Source: Arcobacteraceae bacterium (GTDB lineage: Bacteria > Campylobacterota > Campylobacteria > Campylobacterales > Arcobacteraceae). Taken from it: DNA of 64,000 nt. The stretch is from the NCBI GenBank assembly GCA_023229945.1, contig JALNYH010000001.1, positions 124,001-188,000 of the forward strand. Direction: 5' to 3'. Below are positions 34,950 through 44,635 of this stretch, in pieces; within the stretch, counting starts at the first letter, position 1; each line of letters begins with the position of its first letter. Both the position numbers and the translations under genes were made by a program. The notes beneath the pieces are model-generated. The model searched no databases. It saw nothing but the letters and a program-made list of their open reading frames with translations, and was not told the DNA's origin.

Positions 34950-35212
34950 TGAATAAGTTCGTGTTTCAACTTTTCTTGATTTAGTTTTTTTATAGCAGTT
35001 TTGTAAGTTTCCATTACACCATCTACATCCATTTTTACACTATCAGCTATTTTGCTCTCTTCTATACCTTCTTCTATTGCACAAAAGACTTTAAATTCTT
35101 TTTTTGTAAGTCTTTTTTTTAGTATTGCTATTAGCTCTTTTTCACTTTTTAATTCACCTTGTAATATCTTAATATTACTAGACAACGCACCTAAAATATC
35201 TATCACAGCCAT
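34946..35212 (-). CDS. Small helical protein with HTH-like segment
   Basis: The product is 88 residues, fully helical. Residues 36-80 (LTKKEFKVFCAIEEGIEESKIADSVKMDVDGVMETYKTAI) have the spacing of a sigma-region-4 or LuxR-like helix-turn-helix, so it may bind DNA, but that is inference. It overlaps surE at its start by ten bases and mltA at its end by four, so it is an integral operon member. Confidence 0.62.
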   Translation of the reverse strand: MAVIDILGALSSNIKILQGELKSEKELIAILKKRLTKKEFKVFCAIEEGIEESKIADSVKMDVDGVMETYKTAIKKLNQEKLKHELIQ

Positions 35213-35985
35213 TCTCCTAATTCTTTCAAATCATTATAACTCGTCATATCAAGATGAACTGGTGTTATTGAAACAAAATTGTTTTTAATCGCTTCAAAAT
35301 CACACATCTCATCAACACTAGCTTTCCAAAGTAATGGATGAAGCCCTACCCAATAATACTCTTCACCTCTAGGGTTTGTGTGTCTATGCACATCATCACC
35401 ATATAGTCTATAACCAGCTTTTGTAACTTTTATTCCTGAACACTCCTGAGGTGAAATAGGTGGTATATTTATATTCAAAAATTTTCTATTGCCAAGTGGA
35501 AATTCATCTGCAAATATTTTTTTTACTATTTTAGCAATAGTCTGCTTTGCCAAAGCAAAATCCCAACTATTATCTATATCTTTGCAGTTACTATTGCACA
35601 CTTGTGATATGGCAATAGATGGAATCCCATGCAAAACACCTTCCATAGCAGCGCTAGCAGTTCCACTATAAGTGATATCTTCACCCATATTAGACCCTGC
35701 ATTTATCCCACTTACTATCAAATCTGGTTTTTTACCTTCTTTAAAAAGTGAATGAAGAGAAATAAACACACAATCAGTAGGAGTCCCATCATCAACTTTA
35801 TAAAAATCATCATCAATGCTCATGAGTCTCAAAGGTCTTGTAAGAGTCAAAGAATGACCACACGCACTTTTTTGAGTAGCAGGTGCTACAACAGTAATTT
35901 TTGCAATAGGACTGAGTGCTTCAATAAGGGCTTTTATCCCAACAGCCTCATATCCATCATCATTTGTTATAAGTATATGTTTCAT
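35203..35985 (-). CDS. surE: 5'/3'-nucleotidase SurE
   Basis: I place the start at 35985 (MKHILITNDDGYEA). An in-frame ATG 36 bases upstream would add residues before the family's fixed N-terminal ITNDDG motif. The 260-residue product has the metal ligands in NDDG, SALTLTRPL-like HSLTLTRPLR and GINAGSNMGEDITYSGTASAAMEG. SurE dephosphorylates nucleoside monophosphates. No clear ribosome site is visible. It heads the operon with mltA and dedA. Confidence 0.94.
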   Translation of the reverse strand: MKHILITNDDGYEAVGIKALIEALSPIAKITVVAPATQKSACGHSLTLTRPLRLMSIDDDFYKVDDGTPTDCVFISLHSLFKEGKKPDLIVSGINAGSNMGEDITYSGTASAAMEGVLHGIPSIAISQVCNSNCKDIDNSWDFALAKQTIAKIVKKIFADEFPLGNRKFLNINIPPISPQECSGIKVTKAGYRLYGDDVHRHTNPRGEEYYWVGLHPLLWKASVDEMCDFEAIKNNFVSITPVHLDMTSYNDLKELGEWL

Positions 35986-36043
35986 GAGTGTATTATATAA
36001 AAATATTACTTTACAATACAATATATAAAGAGATATTTTTGGT

Positions 36044-39000
36044 TTACAATACTAACACCCCATCAACACCTTTGAGTAGTTGGTGGGCTTTTGGGTCTAG
36101 TTTGTATCCACTTTGAAGTACTATGTCAGCTAGTTTTGATTTTATTGTGATAAATAGCTCTTGTCTTCCTTGATTTCTAGAGACTACTTCAAACAAATCA
36201 TACAATACTTTGTCACTATCATTTAGATGAACTTCAATATAAAGTGGGTCTATTGGGGCTTCTACTTTTTTTTGTTTTATTTTTTCTTTTTTGGCATCAT
36301 CGAGAGATTCTATTTTGAGTAGATTCATTCTTGTAAAATCACCATCTTTTGTAATCTTGACTTTAAATCCTAGTGGGTCATCAAGGTTGAAAGCTTTTAA
36401 CTCTTCCATTTTTGATTCAAAAAGCATTAGTTCGATATTCCCATGCAAGTCCATGATACTTGCAATTCCAAATTTATTCCCTTTTTTTGAGATTTTTGTA
36501 GTGATTTCTTCTATTTTGCCTATAAAAAGTGCTTGGGAATTATCTTCAAGCTCATCTATTTGAGAGCTTAGTGTGTAGTTCATTTTGTCTAAAATTTCTC
36601 TATATTTATCAAGAGGATGACCTGAGACATAAAAACCTAAAGTCTCTTTTTCAAGTTCTAATATCTCTTTTGCTTCGTATTCTTCCATTTGGCTTATCTC
36701 TAATTCTACAGTAACCATCTCTTGCGCATCACCAAAGAGTGAACCAGTAGCCATTTTTTTTGCACTTGCTACTTTTGAAGAAACTTCCAAAATAGTATCC
36801 ATTTGAGACAGCATTGCTTTTCTAGAATATCCAAAACAATCCATAGCACCAGATTTGATAAGAGATTCTATAACCTTCTTATTTACCTTAGAACCATCAA
36901 TTCTTCCAATAAAATCACTTAGATTCTCAAAAGGTTTATCCCCACGGCATTTGATAATAGACTCTATTGCAACCTCTCCAGAACCTTTTATTGCCCCTAG
37001 TCCAAATAAAATAGCACTTTTATCATTTACATTACTAGCACTAAAGACTAGTTCAGATTTATTTATATCAGGAGGCAAAAGGTCAATTCCTAAGCGTTTG
37101 ACTTCATCTACATATTTTACAACTTTTTCTGTTTTGTCTTTTTCACTTGTAAGAAGTGCTGCCATAAATTCTGTTGGATAGTATGCTTTGAGGTAACTAG
37201 TATAAAAGGTAACCATGGCATATGCAGCTGAATGAGATTTGTTGAAACCATATCCAGCAAATTTCACAATCAAGTCAAATAGTTCTTCTGCTTTTAGTTT
37301 GTCAAAACCTTTTTGTGATGCACCATCAGCAAATTGGCTTTTTAGTTTGTCCATCTCTTCTTTGATTTTTTTACCCATAGCACGACGAACCAAATCCGCT
37401 CCACCAAGAGAAAATCCACCAATAGTTTGAACTATCTGCATAACTTGCTCTTGATATACGATTACCCCATAAGTTGGCTTTAGAATTGGCTCAAGTTCAG
37501 GGAACATATACTCTATCTCAGCTCTTCCATGCTTTCTCTCGATAAAGTCATCAAGCATACCACTTTCCATAGGCCCTGGTCTATAAAGGGCAAGAACGGC
37601 TATAATATCTTCAAAGTTGTTGGGCTTTAGCTTTGAGTTTAGTTGTTGCATACCGCTAGATTCTATTTGAAATAACCCTATAGTATTACCAGTTTGGATA
37701 AGGTCATATACTTTTTTATCATCCACATCACATGTGGCAAAATCTACCCTATTGCCATGGCGAGATTCTACTAGCTTATTGGCTTCTTCGATAACTGTGA
37801 GAGTTTTAAGCCCAAGAAAGTCGAATTTGATCAAATCCACATCTTCTACATATTTACCACTGTATTGTGTCGCTATGGTATCCATCCCACTTGGTTTGAA
37901 AAGTGGTGTTTTTTTCCATAAAGGCTCATTACTTATTACAACTCCAGCTGCGTGTGTTCCTGCATTACGATTGAGTCCTTCAAGGGCTAGTGCAAAATCC
38001 CATACCCTTTGAGCTGTGGCATCATTATCGCACAGTTCTTTGATATTTGGCTCTTTTTCATATGATTTCTTCAAATCAATTCCAAGCTCATCAGGGATTA
38101 GTTTTGCCATAGCATCAGCTTTTGCATAAGGTACATCAAGTACCCTTGCAACATCTCTAATCACCCCTTTTGCAAGAAGTTTACCAAAAGTTATAATCTG
38201 AGCCACATTCACACGACCATACTTATCTACCACATAGTCAATTACTTCTTGACGGCGTGCTTGACAAAAGTCCATATCAATATCGGGCATCGAAACACGC
38301 TCTGGATTTAGAAACCGCTCAAAAAGCAAATCATATTTCATAGGGTCAATATCTGTTATCTTTAGTGCAAATGCTACCAAGCTTCCAGCCGCACTTCCAC
38401 GCCCAGGTCCTACTGGAATCCCTAACTCTTTGGCTTCACGCACGAAATCCCAAACTATAAGCATATATCCAGGGAATTTCATATTGTTAATAATATCAAT
38501 TTCTACTTGAAGTCTTTGTTTATATTCTTCGTGTTTTTCTAAAGGTACAAGCTTTAGTCTATCCACAAGCCCTTTTTCACATTCATAAATAAATAAAATT
38601 TTGTCATTTTCTAGTGAGTATTCTATATCACCATCAGGTAGTGTAAGTCCATTTTTTTGAGCAAAATCTCTTGTAAATTTGAAGTTTGGTGGTGTTGGGT
38701 CTCCTAGCTTTAGCTCCAGATTACATTTGTCTGCTATTTCTTGAGTATTTGAGATAACACATGGGATATCTGCATAAAGTTTTGCTATTTGTTCTGGAGT
38801 TTTGAGATAAAATTCATGAACAGAGTGTTTTAGACGATTTGGGTCATCAAAAGATTTATTCATAGCTATACACATAAATGCCTCATGTGGTTGAGCATCT
38901 TTTTGGCTTAGGTAGTGGGTATCATTTGTTGCTATTATTTTGATACCAGTTTCACGAGATAATCTTAGTATTTGTTCATCTATGTAGTGTTGATCTCCAA

Positions 39001-39568
39001 TACCGTGACGCATAATTTCAAGATAAAAGTCATCACCAAAAATCTCTTTATACTCATATGCAATCTCTTTTGCTCTATCATATCCTTTTGCACCAAATTT
39101 TACATTTCTTTCATTTGCAAGATTTAGATGCCAGTTAATTTCCCCTTGCAAACACGCAGCACTACAAATAAGCCCTTTGCTGTGACTCTTTAGTAGTTTT
39201 TTATTGATTCTTGGGTAGTAATAAAAGCCGTTTAGATATGCTTGAGAACTCAAATACATTAAGTTTTGGTACCCTTCAAAGTCCTTTGCATATAAACATA
39301 AGTGAAATCTTTGTTTTGTGCTTTTATCATCAAGTTGTTCGCTATTATGTAAGTATGCTTCCATCCCAATAATTGGCTTGACTCCAGCACCTTTCATAGT
39401 CTTATAAAAATCAATAGCCCCAAACATATTGCCGTGGTCTGTCATAGCAACACTATCCATGCCATATTCTTTGACTTTTTTTGCTAATTCTTTGATTTTA
39501 TTTGCCCCATCAAGTAAAGAATATTCTGTATGTAAGTGAAGATGGGTAAATTTCCGAATTTGTGACAT
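36044..39568 (-). CDS. dnaE: DNA polymerase III alpha subunit
   Basis: The product is 1174 residues, full length for the proteobacterial DnaE type. The PHP domain opens with HLHTEYSLLDGA. The polymerase core has GPGRGSAAGSLVAFALKIT and the catalytic PDIDMDFC, then the thumb/finger helix-hairpin-helix region, an OB fold (ALFIGKIEEI through HGNIELMLFES) and the C-terminal tau-binding region. It is the replicative polymerase. It lies 58 bases upstream of surE in the same direction. Confidence 0.97.
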   Translation of the reverse strand: MSQIRKFTHLHLHTEYSLLDGANKIKELAKKVKEYGMDSVAMTDHGNMFGAIDFYKTMKGAGVKPIIGMEAYLHNSEQLDDKSTKQRFHLCLYAKDFEGYQNLMYLSSQAYLNGFYYYPRINKKLLKSHSKGLICSAACLQGEINWHLNLANERNVKFGAKGYDRAKEIAYEYKEIFGDDFYLEIMRHGIGDQHYIDEQILRLSRETGIKIIATNDTHYLSQKDAQPHEAFMCIAMNKSFDDPNRLKHSVHEFYLKTPEQIAKLYADIPCVISNTQEIADKCNLELKLGDPTPPNFKFTRDFAQKNGLTLPDGDIEYSLENDKILFIYECEKGLVDRLKLVPLEKHEEYKQRLQVEIDIINNMKFPGYMLIVWDFVREAKELGIPVGPGRGSAAGSLVAFALKITDIDPMKYDLLFERFLNPERVSMPDIDMDFCQARRQEVIDYVVDKYGRVNVAQIITFGKLLAKGVIRDVARVLDVPYAKADAMAKLIPDELGIDLKKSYEKEPNIKELCDNDATAQRVWDFALALEGLNRNAGTHAAGVVISNEPLWKKTPLFKPSGMDTIATQYSGKYVEDVDLIKFDFLGLKTLTVIEEANKLVESRHGNRVDFATCDVDDKKVYDLIQTGNTIGLFQIESSGMQQLNSKLKPNNFEDIIAVLALYRPGPMESGMLDDFIERKHGRAEIEYMFPELEPILKPTYGVIVYQEQVMQIVQTIGGFSLGGADLVRRAMGKKIKEEMDKLKSQFADGASQKGFDKLKAEELFDLIVKFAGYGFNKSHSAAYAMVTFYTSYLKAYYPTEFMAALLTSEKDKTEKVVKYVDEVKRLGIDLLPPDINKSELVFSASNVNDKSAILFGLGAIKGSGEVAIESIIKCRGDKPFENLSDFIGRIDGSKVNKKVIESLIKSGAMDCFGYSRKAMLSQMDTILEVSSKVASAKKMATGSLFGDAQEMVTVELEISQMEEYEAKEILELEKETLGFYVSGHPLDKYREILDKMNYTLSSQIDELEDNSQALFIGKIEEITTKISKKGNKFGIASIMDLHGNIELMLFESKMEELKAFNLDDPLGFKVKITKDGDFTRMNLLKIESLDDAKKEKIKQKKVEAPIDPLYIEVHLNDSDKVLYDLFEVVSRNQGRQELFITIKSKLADIVLQSGYKLDPKAHQLLKGVDGVLVL

Positions 39569-39718
39569 ATTAGTGAAACCTTGTAATATTTAGTAATTAT
39601 TTTATATTATATCAACAGTTTTATAAAGCTATGGTTATAAAAATATATTTGCTGTATTAAGTAGCTTTTTATTATTTTTTCGATAATCTCGTCAAATAAT
39701 TTACAATAAGAGGTCTTA

Positions 39719-42526
39719 ATGTTATTTGGACTAAGGAAAAGAATTTTATTCACTGGTATAGTTACAGTTATTATTACTATGTCATGTGTTTCTTTTATAT
39801 TTATAATTAATTTAATGACTTTTCATAAAAATAATACTCAAAATGAACTCAATATAATACATCAAAACCTCACACATACATTTGAAATATATATCAAAAA
39901 AATGTATTCAGCAATTGATGTTATAGGGGATAATGAAGAGCTAATTGCTAACTTATCTATTTTGAAAGAGTATGATGGGTATTCAACTTTTGAGGAACTT
40001 AGACATTCTATTGCATCAGATTTGGTAATATCTTCACAAATTTTAGATTCAGATTTCTTAGTTATTTTTGATGCAAATAATAGACCAGTGACTTTTTATA
40101 ATTCTGAATATGTGAGTTCAACTGGTGAATCTTGTGTTGGATATACATTGTATGAAGACAATCAAAGAATTATTCTATCTAAACCCTTAAATGGTAATAA
40201 TTTTGAAACTAAAACAACTCAAGCAACTAAGTTAGACTTTTTTACAAAATATTTATTTGAGAATGATAATAAAAAGAATATAATCAATTATGAGAATGAT
40301 TTGTTTTTTGTCGTTTTTAATGATATTTATAGTAACAAAAATACCAAAATTGGTTCTATTGTATCATTTAAATTAATTGATGAAAGATTTTTAAGCTCTT
40401 TTAAAAATATGCAAGATTTGACATTGATAGTAAGATATCAAAACTTATTTTATGCATTACCAGATGAATTAGAAGAATATAAGGTAGATATTGAAAAAAC
40501 TTTATTACAAAAATCTGAAAATTTCAAAATAGCAAATAAGAAAATATGGATTGAAGAAAAAGGGTTATTTGATGAATTAGATATCATTTATTTGAGTTAT
40601 TATAATAATCTAGAATCTACTATCGAGACATTGAAAAATGCTATCTTTATATCTTTAATAATTATAATATTTTTAATGTTTTCTTTTGGATACTTATTTA
40701 TAAAAAAATATATCAACAACCCAATAGAAAAACTTTTGGAAGATATCAAAGATTTTAGACAAACAAATCAAATATCTAATAAAAATATACAATTAAATGA
40801 TGAATTTGCAGTGTTCCAAAAAGCTTTTTATGATATGACAAATATTATATTAGATAAAGAAACTGAACTTTATCTAAAAAGTCAAGAACAAAAACTTGCT
40901 AATAAAGAACTAGAAAATATGATATCTCAGCTAAAAGCTTATCAAATAGCCCTTGATGAAACTTCTTTGGTTTCTAAATCAGATTTAAATGGTTTAATAA
41001 CATATGTAAATAATAAACTTTGTGAAAGAACTGGTTATACTAAAGAAGAAATTATTGGTAAAGCCCATTCTATATTTAAACATCCTGATACTCAAAAGAA
41101 TGTATTTGCTAACCTTTGGAATACTATTATTAGAGGGGAAATTTATAAAGGTGTTATAAAAAATAGGACAAAAGATGGTAAAGGTTATTATGTAAAGACT
41201 ACAATAGTACCAATATTTGATATGAATAAAAAAATCAAAGAGTATATTGCTGTAAGAAATGATATTACAGATATTATGCAAGCCAAAAAAGACTTGGAAG
41301 AGTCATATTATTATGATTCTTTGACTAAGCTACCAAATAGAAATCAATTATTAGCAGATTTAGAAAATGGAGAATCTAATAAGTTGGTACTTTTAAATAT
41401 AGATTCTTTCAAAGAAATAAATGATTTTTATGGACATTATACAGGAGATGAAATATTGCTTCTTGTATCACAAAAAATCAAATCATATTTTGATATTCAA
41501 GCAAAAGTATATAAAATGCCATCTGATGAATATGCTTTATTATTTAATCCTTCTAAAATATCAGATGATGATATCAAACAAGAAGTTAGACACTTTATAG
41601 ATGAGATAAGTGATACATATTTTAGTATTGATAATATTGAAATTAGTGTAAATTTAACTGCTGGTATTTCTTTACATAGCTATCATGATAATACTTTAAA
41701 AGATGCTGATATAGCCTTAAAAACAGCGAAGAGACATGGTGTCTTTATGAGTGAATGTGATGATTCTAGTACAGTAGAAGCTGAAAAATATAAAAACAAT
41801 ATTTTATGGGCTCATAAAGTAAAAGCTGCTATCAAAGATGATAAAATAGTGCCATATTATCAACCAATTTACAATAACAAAACTCTAAAAATTGAGAAAT
41901 ATGAAGTACTAATGAGACTCCTTGATGATGATAAAGCTATTAGTCCTTGGTTTTTCTTAGATATTGCAAAGAAAACTAAACTGTATAAAAAGCTTACAAA
42001 AATAATAGTAGAAAAAAGTTTTGCATATTTTAATGACAAAGATTATGAGTTTTCTATCAATTTATCCGCTGAAGATATAGAAAGCAATGAGATTAAAGAA
42101 TTTATTATGGCTCAATTTGAAAAATATCCAAATATTAAAGATAAAGTAGTATTTGAGATAGTTGAATCTGAAGGATTTAAAAATTTTGATGATATTATTT
42201 CTTTTATAAAAAATGCTAAAATACAAGGGTGTAAAATAGCAATTGATGACTTTGGCACAGGGTATTCAAACTTTGAATACTTACTAAAACTCAAAGCTGA
42301 CTATGTAAAAATAGATGGTTCTTTGATAAAAAATATTAATAACGATAAAGATGCTTATGAAGTCGTAAAAATTATTACACAATTTGCAACTTCTCAAGGT
42401 ATGAAAACTATAGCTGAGTTTGTATCAAGTAAAGAGATACAAGATATTATGGTAGAACTTGGGGTTGATTATACACAAGGTTATTATATATCCGAGCCTA
42501 AAGCGGAGATAGCGAATAAGTCCTAG
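39719..42526 (+). CDS. PAS-EAL phosphodiesterase with degenerate GGDEF
   Basis: The product is 935 residues: helix at about 10-30, an extracytoplasmic sensor of roughly 270 residues, second helix near 305-328, HAMP-like linker, PAS (HSIFKHPDTQKNVFANLW), GGDEF and EAL. The GGDEF signature reads MPSDEY, so cyclase activity is probably lost. The EAL domain keeps YEVLMRL, FSINLS, EIVES, IDDFGTGYSNF, KIDGSLI and QGYYIS, so c-di-GMP hydrolysis is expected, perhaps modulated by GTP binding to the dead GGDEF domain. A lone gene, it ends in a hairpin. Confidence 0.9.
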   Translation: MLFGLRKRILFTGIVTVIITMSCVSFIFIINLMTFHKNNTQNELNIIHQNLTHTFEIYIKKMYSAIDVIGDNEELIANLSILKEYDGYSTFEELRHSIASDLVISSQILDSDFLVIFDANNRPVTFYNSEYVSSTGESCVGYTLYEDNQRIILSKPLNGNNFETKTTQATKLDFFTKYLFENDNKKNIINYENDLFFVVFNDIYSNKNTKIGSIVSFKLIDERFLSSFKNMQDLTLIVRYQNLFYALPDELEEYKVDIEKTLLQKSENFKIANKKIWIEEKGLFDELDIIYLSYYNNLESTIETLKNAIFISLIIIIFLMFSFGYLFIKKYINNPIEKLLEDIKDFRQTNQISNKNIQLNDEFAVFQKAFYDMTNIILDKETELYLKSQEQKLANKELENMISQLKAYQIALDETSLVSKSDLNGLITYVNNKLCERTGYTKEEIIGKAHSIFKHPDTQKNVFANLWNTIIRGEIYKGVIKNRTKDGKGYYVKTTIVPIFDMNKKIKEYIAVRNDITDIMQAKKDLEESYYYDSLTKLPNRNQLLADLENGESNKLVLLNIDSFKEINDFYGHYTGDEILLLVSQKIKSYFDIQAKVYKMPSDEYALLFNPSKISDDDIKQEVRHFIDEISDTYFSIDNIEISVNLTAGISLHSYHDNTLKDADIALKTAKRHGVFMSECDDSSTVEAEKYKNNILWAHKVKAAIKDDKIVPYYQPIYNNKTLKIEKYEVLMRLLDDDKAISPWFFLDIAKKTKLYKKLTKIIVEKSFAYFNDKDYEFSINLSAEDIESNEIKEFIMAQFEKYPNIKDKVVFEIVESEGFKNFDDIISFIKNAKIQGCKIAIDDFGTGYSNFEYLLKLKADYVKIDGSLIKNINNDKDAYEVVKIITQFATSQGMKTIAEFVSSKEIQDIMVELGVDYTQGYYISEPKAEIANKS

Positions 42527-42540
42527 AAAATCTAGGACTT
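42518..42540. terminator. Hairpin overlapping the stop codon of the EAL gene
   Basis: AAGTCCTAGA, loop AAA, TCTAGGACTT forms a ten-base perfect stem that contains the TAG stop (42524-42526). It lies between the convergent EAL and lipoprotein genes and may terminate both, though T-tracts are short. Confidence 0.6.
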
Positions 42541-42563
42541 AAACTTGCTAATATATTTAAATA

Positions 42564-42839
42564 TTAGTTTTGCTCAGTTGTCGTAGTTGTAGTAGTAGCT
42601 TCTGGAGTTACTTCTTCTAATACAGCATCTTCATCTTCAGTAGCTTTTACAACTGGATCTTCTTCATCTATTACAGCTGTTTCTTCAGTTGGAGTTTTAA
42701 CTTCTACAACCTCTGAAGTAGTTGTTGTAACTTCTTGAGTTGGAGTTTCAACTTCAGTTTTTACTTCTTCTTTTTTATCGCATCCAGCGAATCCTAAAAC
42801 CAACATTGCGCTTAAAGCAATCATAACTAAGTTTTTCAT
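42564..42839 (-). CDS. Small acidic Thr/Glu-rich lipoprotein
   Basis: The product is 91 residues with a signal peptide and lipobox FAGC (C20). The rest is low complexity: Thr, Glu, Val and Asp, with repeats of EEVTP/ETTTT type and a seven-threonine run near the end. It has no fold that I recognise and is probably an unstructured surface or periplasmic tail. A good AGGTG ribosome site precedes the ATG. Confidence 0.65.
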   Translation of the reverse strand: MKNLVMIALSAMLVLGFAGCDKKEEVKTEVETPTQEVTTTTSEVVEVKTPTEETAVIDEEDPVVKATEDEDAVLEEVTPEATTTTTTTEQN

Positions 42840-43060
42840 TTATACACCTCATTTAATAATGTTTTGACTTATATGAGTCAAAATCAGCTCGGAATTCTAC
42901 TCCGAAATACTTAAAGTGACTTTATAGTTTGATACTAATTATTATTGAGTTTAAAAATTATAATATTACCTTATATTAATACTTTAAAAATTATACTTTT
43001 AGTTTATCTTACTTTATTTATGGTAACTTTACAACTATACTATAAAGTTAAGGTTTTACT

Positions 43061-43603
43061 ATGATAAAAATTATTTTTCTAATAATCGTATTATTAAATT
43101 TGGCATTTTCTTCTAATGTAGACTCCAATAATGGTTGGAATGATTTGCATCTTGCCATCTATCAAGGAGATAAATCAAAAGTAGAACTTTTATTAAAAAC
43201 TTATGATATTGACTCTACTACAAAAGTTGGTTTGACACCATTGCATATTGCTATCAAAAAGCGAGATATTGATTTGATAAAGTATTTATTAGACCAAGGT
43301 GCTGATATAGAAGCTCAAGATGATAAAGGATTTTCACCTTTATATTATGCTGTTGTGATGAATCATATACCAATTGCTACATTACTTTTGAGCCAAGGTG
43401 CAAATCCAAATACAAAAAACAACATAGGAAATACTCCCCTTCATCAAATGGCACATAAGAATAGAACAGAAATGTTTGAGTTATTTACCTCTTATGGTGT
43501 AAAAGTAGATGTAGAAAATAATTTTGCAATGAAGCCGATTGATTTTGCTATAGAAGCTGGAAATAATGGTATGATTATGCTAATCAACTCCCAAAATCGT
43601 TAA
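43061..43603 (+). CDS. Exported ankyrin-repeat protein
   Basis: The product is 180 residues. A signal peptide (about 1-17, ending NLAFSS) is followed by about five ankyrin repeats: WNDLHLAIYQGD, GLTPLHIAIKKRD, GFSPLYYAVVMNH, GNTPLHQMAHKNR and a degenerate last repeat. Ankyrin repeats bind proteins, and the partner is unknown here. Its 3' end overlaps that of the convergent radical SAM gene by 20 bases. Confidence 0.85.
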   Translation: MIKIIFLIIVLLNLAFSSNVDSNNGWNDLHLAIYQGDKSKVELLLKTYDIDSTTKVGLTPLHIAIKKRDIDLIKYLLDQGADIEAQDDKGFSPLYYAVVMNHIPIATLLLSQGANPNTKNNIGNTPLHQMAHKNRTEMFELFTSYGVKVDVENNFAMKPIDFAIEAGNNGMIMLINSQNR

Positions 43604-44453
43604 ATCTTTTTTTGTAAGTACACTTTTTGCAAAGAGCTTCTACGGCAATGTGATTTTTAAAACCATTTATTATATTTGTTGCTTTTTGTGACTTTAAAAT
43701 ATCTTTTAGGCTTTGTGTTTTTAAATCTCCAAGATTAATTATCACATCTTTATCTAGACAACAAGGTACAACTATTCCATTATTTGTAATACCTATGTGA
43801 GATTTCAAACCTAAGCAATATCCATTTTCTTCTACATAAGTATTATTAAGACTTGGCCATTCAAAATACTCATCAAAACAAACCAATACTTTATTGTCCA
43901 CTCGTATATTATCTTTTGAAATATCAATATATTCTATCCCAAAGAAATTTTGTATTTTAGAAAAAACTTTTGTATTGTACTCATTTGCACTTTGGCTACT
44001 ATCTAGATTCCAGAGTCTCAGATTGATAAATATATTATTTGGACAATTTATTTTGTACTTACAAAAATCTAATATCGTATCTATATATTCATCAAAAGAT
44101 TTTTTTGTATCATTTGCATTAAAACTATTTAGTGAGAAATTGATTTGTTTTATTGCTTTGTGGGTAAGAAGCTCGAATTTGGTAGGGTCTATATAAAACC
44201 CACTTGTAGTAATATTGACTTTTAGATTGTGTTTATATGAAATATTCAAATACTCATTTAAATTAGATAAAACACAAGGGTCACCGATAATATGGTAATA
44301 GATCTCATTTGTAAAATCTTTTACTTCCGAGCAAATCTTATCAAAAAGCTCTAGTGACATAATCTCAGATTTTCTTTCACTTGGAGGACAAAAAAAACAA
44401 TTTAAACCACAAATATTTGTAAGTTCTATATATACTTTCGAGAATTTTATAAT
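43584..44453 (-). CDS. Radical SAM/SPASM protein with no ATG start
   Basis: The ATG at 44360 would start after the radical SAM motif, so it cannot be the true start. In the same frame upstream is CGLNCFFC (C-x3-C-x2-C), preceded by KFSKVYIELTNI, and the frame stays open to 44465. That stretch has no ATG, GTG or TTG. I place the start at an ATT at 44453, behind an AAAAGGCG ribosome-like site, as the best guess. The C-terminal SPASM-type cysteines are VPCCLDKD and CKKCTYKK. It probably modifies a peptide or small molecule, but the substrate is unknown. Confidence 0.6.
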   Translation of the reverse strand: MIKFSKVYIELTNICGLNCFFCPPSERKSEIMSLELFDKICSEVKDFTNEIYYHIIGDPCVLSNLNEYLNISYKHNLKVNITTSGFYIDPTKFELLTHKAIKQINFSLNSFNANDTKKSFDEYIDTILDFCKYKINCPNNIFINLRLWNLDSSQSANEYNTKVFSKIQNFFGIEYIDISKDNIRVDNKVLVCFDEYFEWPSLNNTYVEENGYCLGLKSHIGITNNGIVVPCCLDKDVIINLGDLKTQSLKDILKSQKATNIINGFKNHIAVEALCKKCTYKKRFNDFGS

Positions 44454-44635
44454 ATCGCCTTTTTGCTAATTATATCAAATTTTAATTAATTTATAGAAAA
44501 TGGTTATATAGATATGTCAATATTCTTTGTAATTATATAAATTACATATAAATATGACTCTATTTTTGTAATATTTTTGTTAATAATAAGATGATTTTAT
44601 GTATAATAATGGTTAAATCAAATAAGGTAATAAGA

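Noticed and set aside
43584..44360. Radical SAM gene starting at the ATG at 44360
   Set aside because: This start would delete the iron-sulfur motif that is present in frame just upstream.
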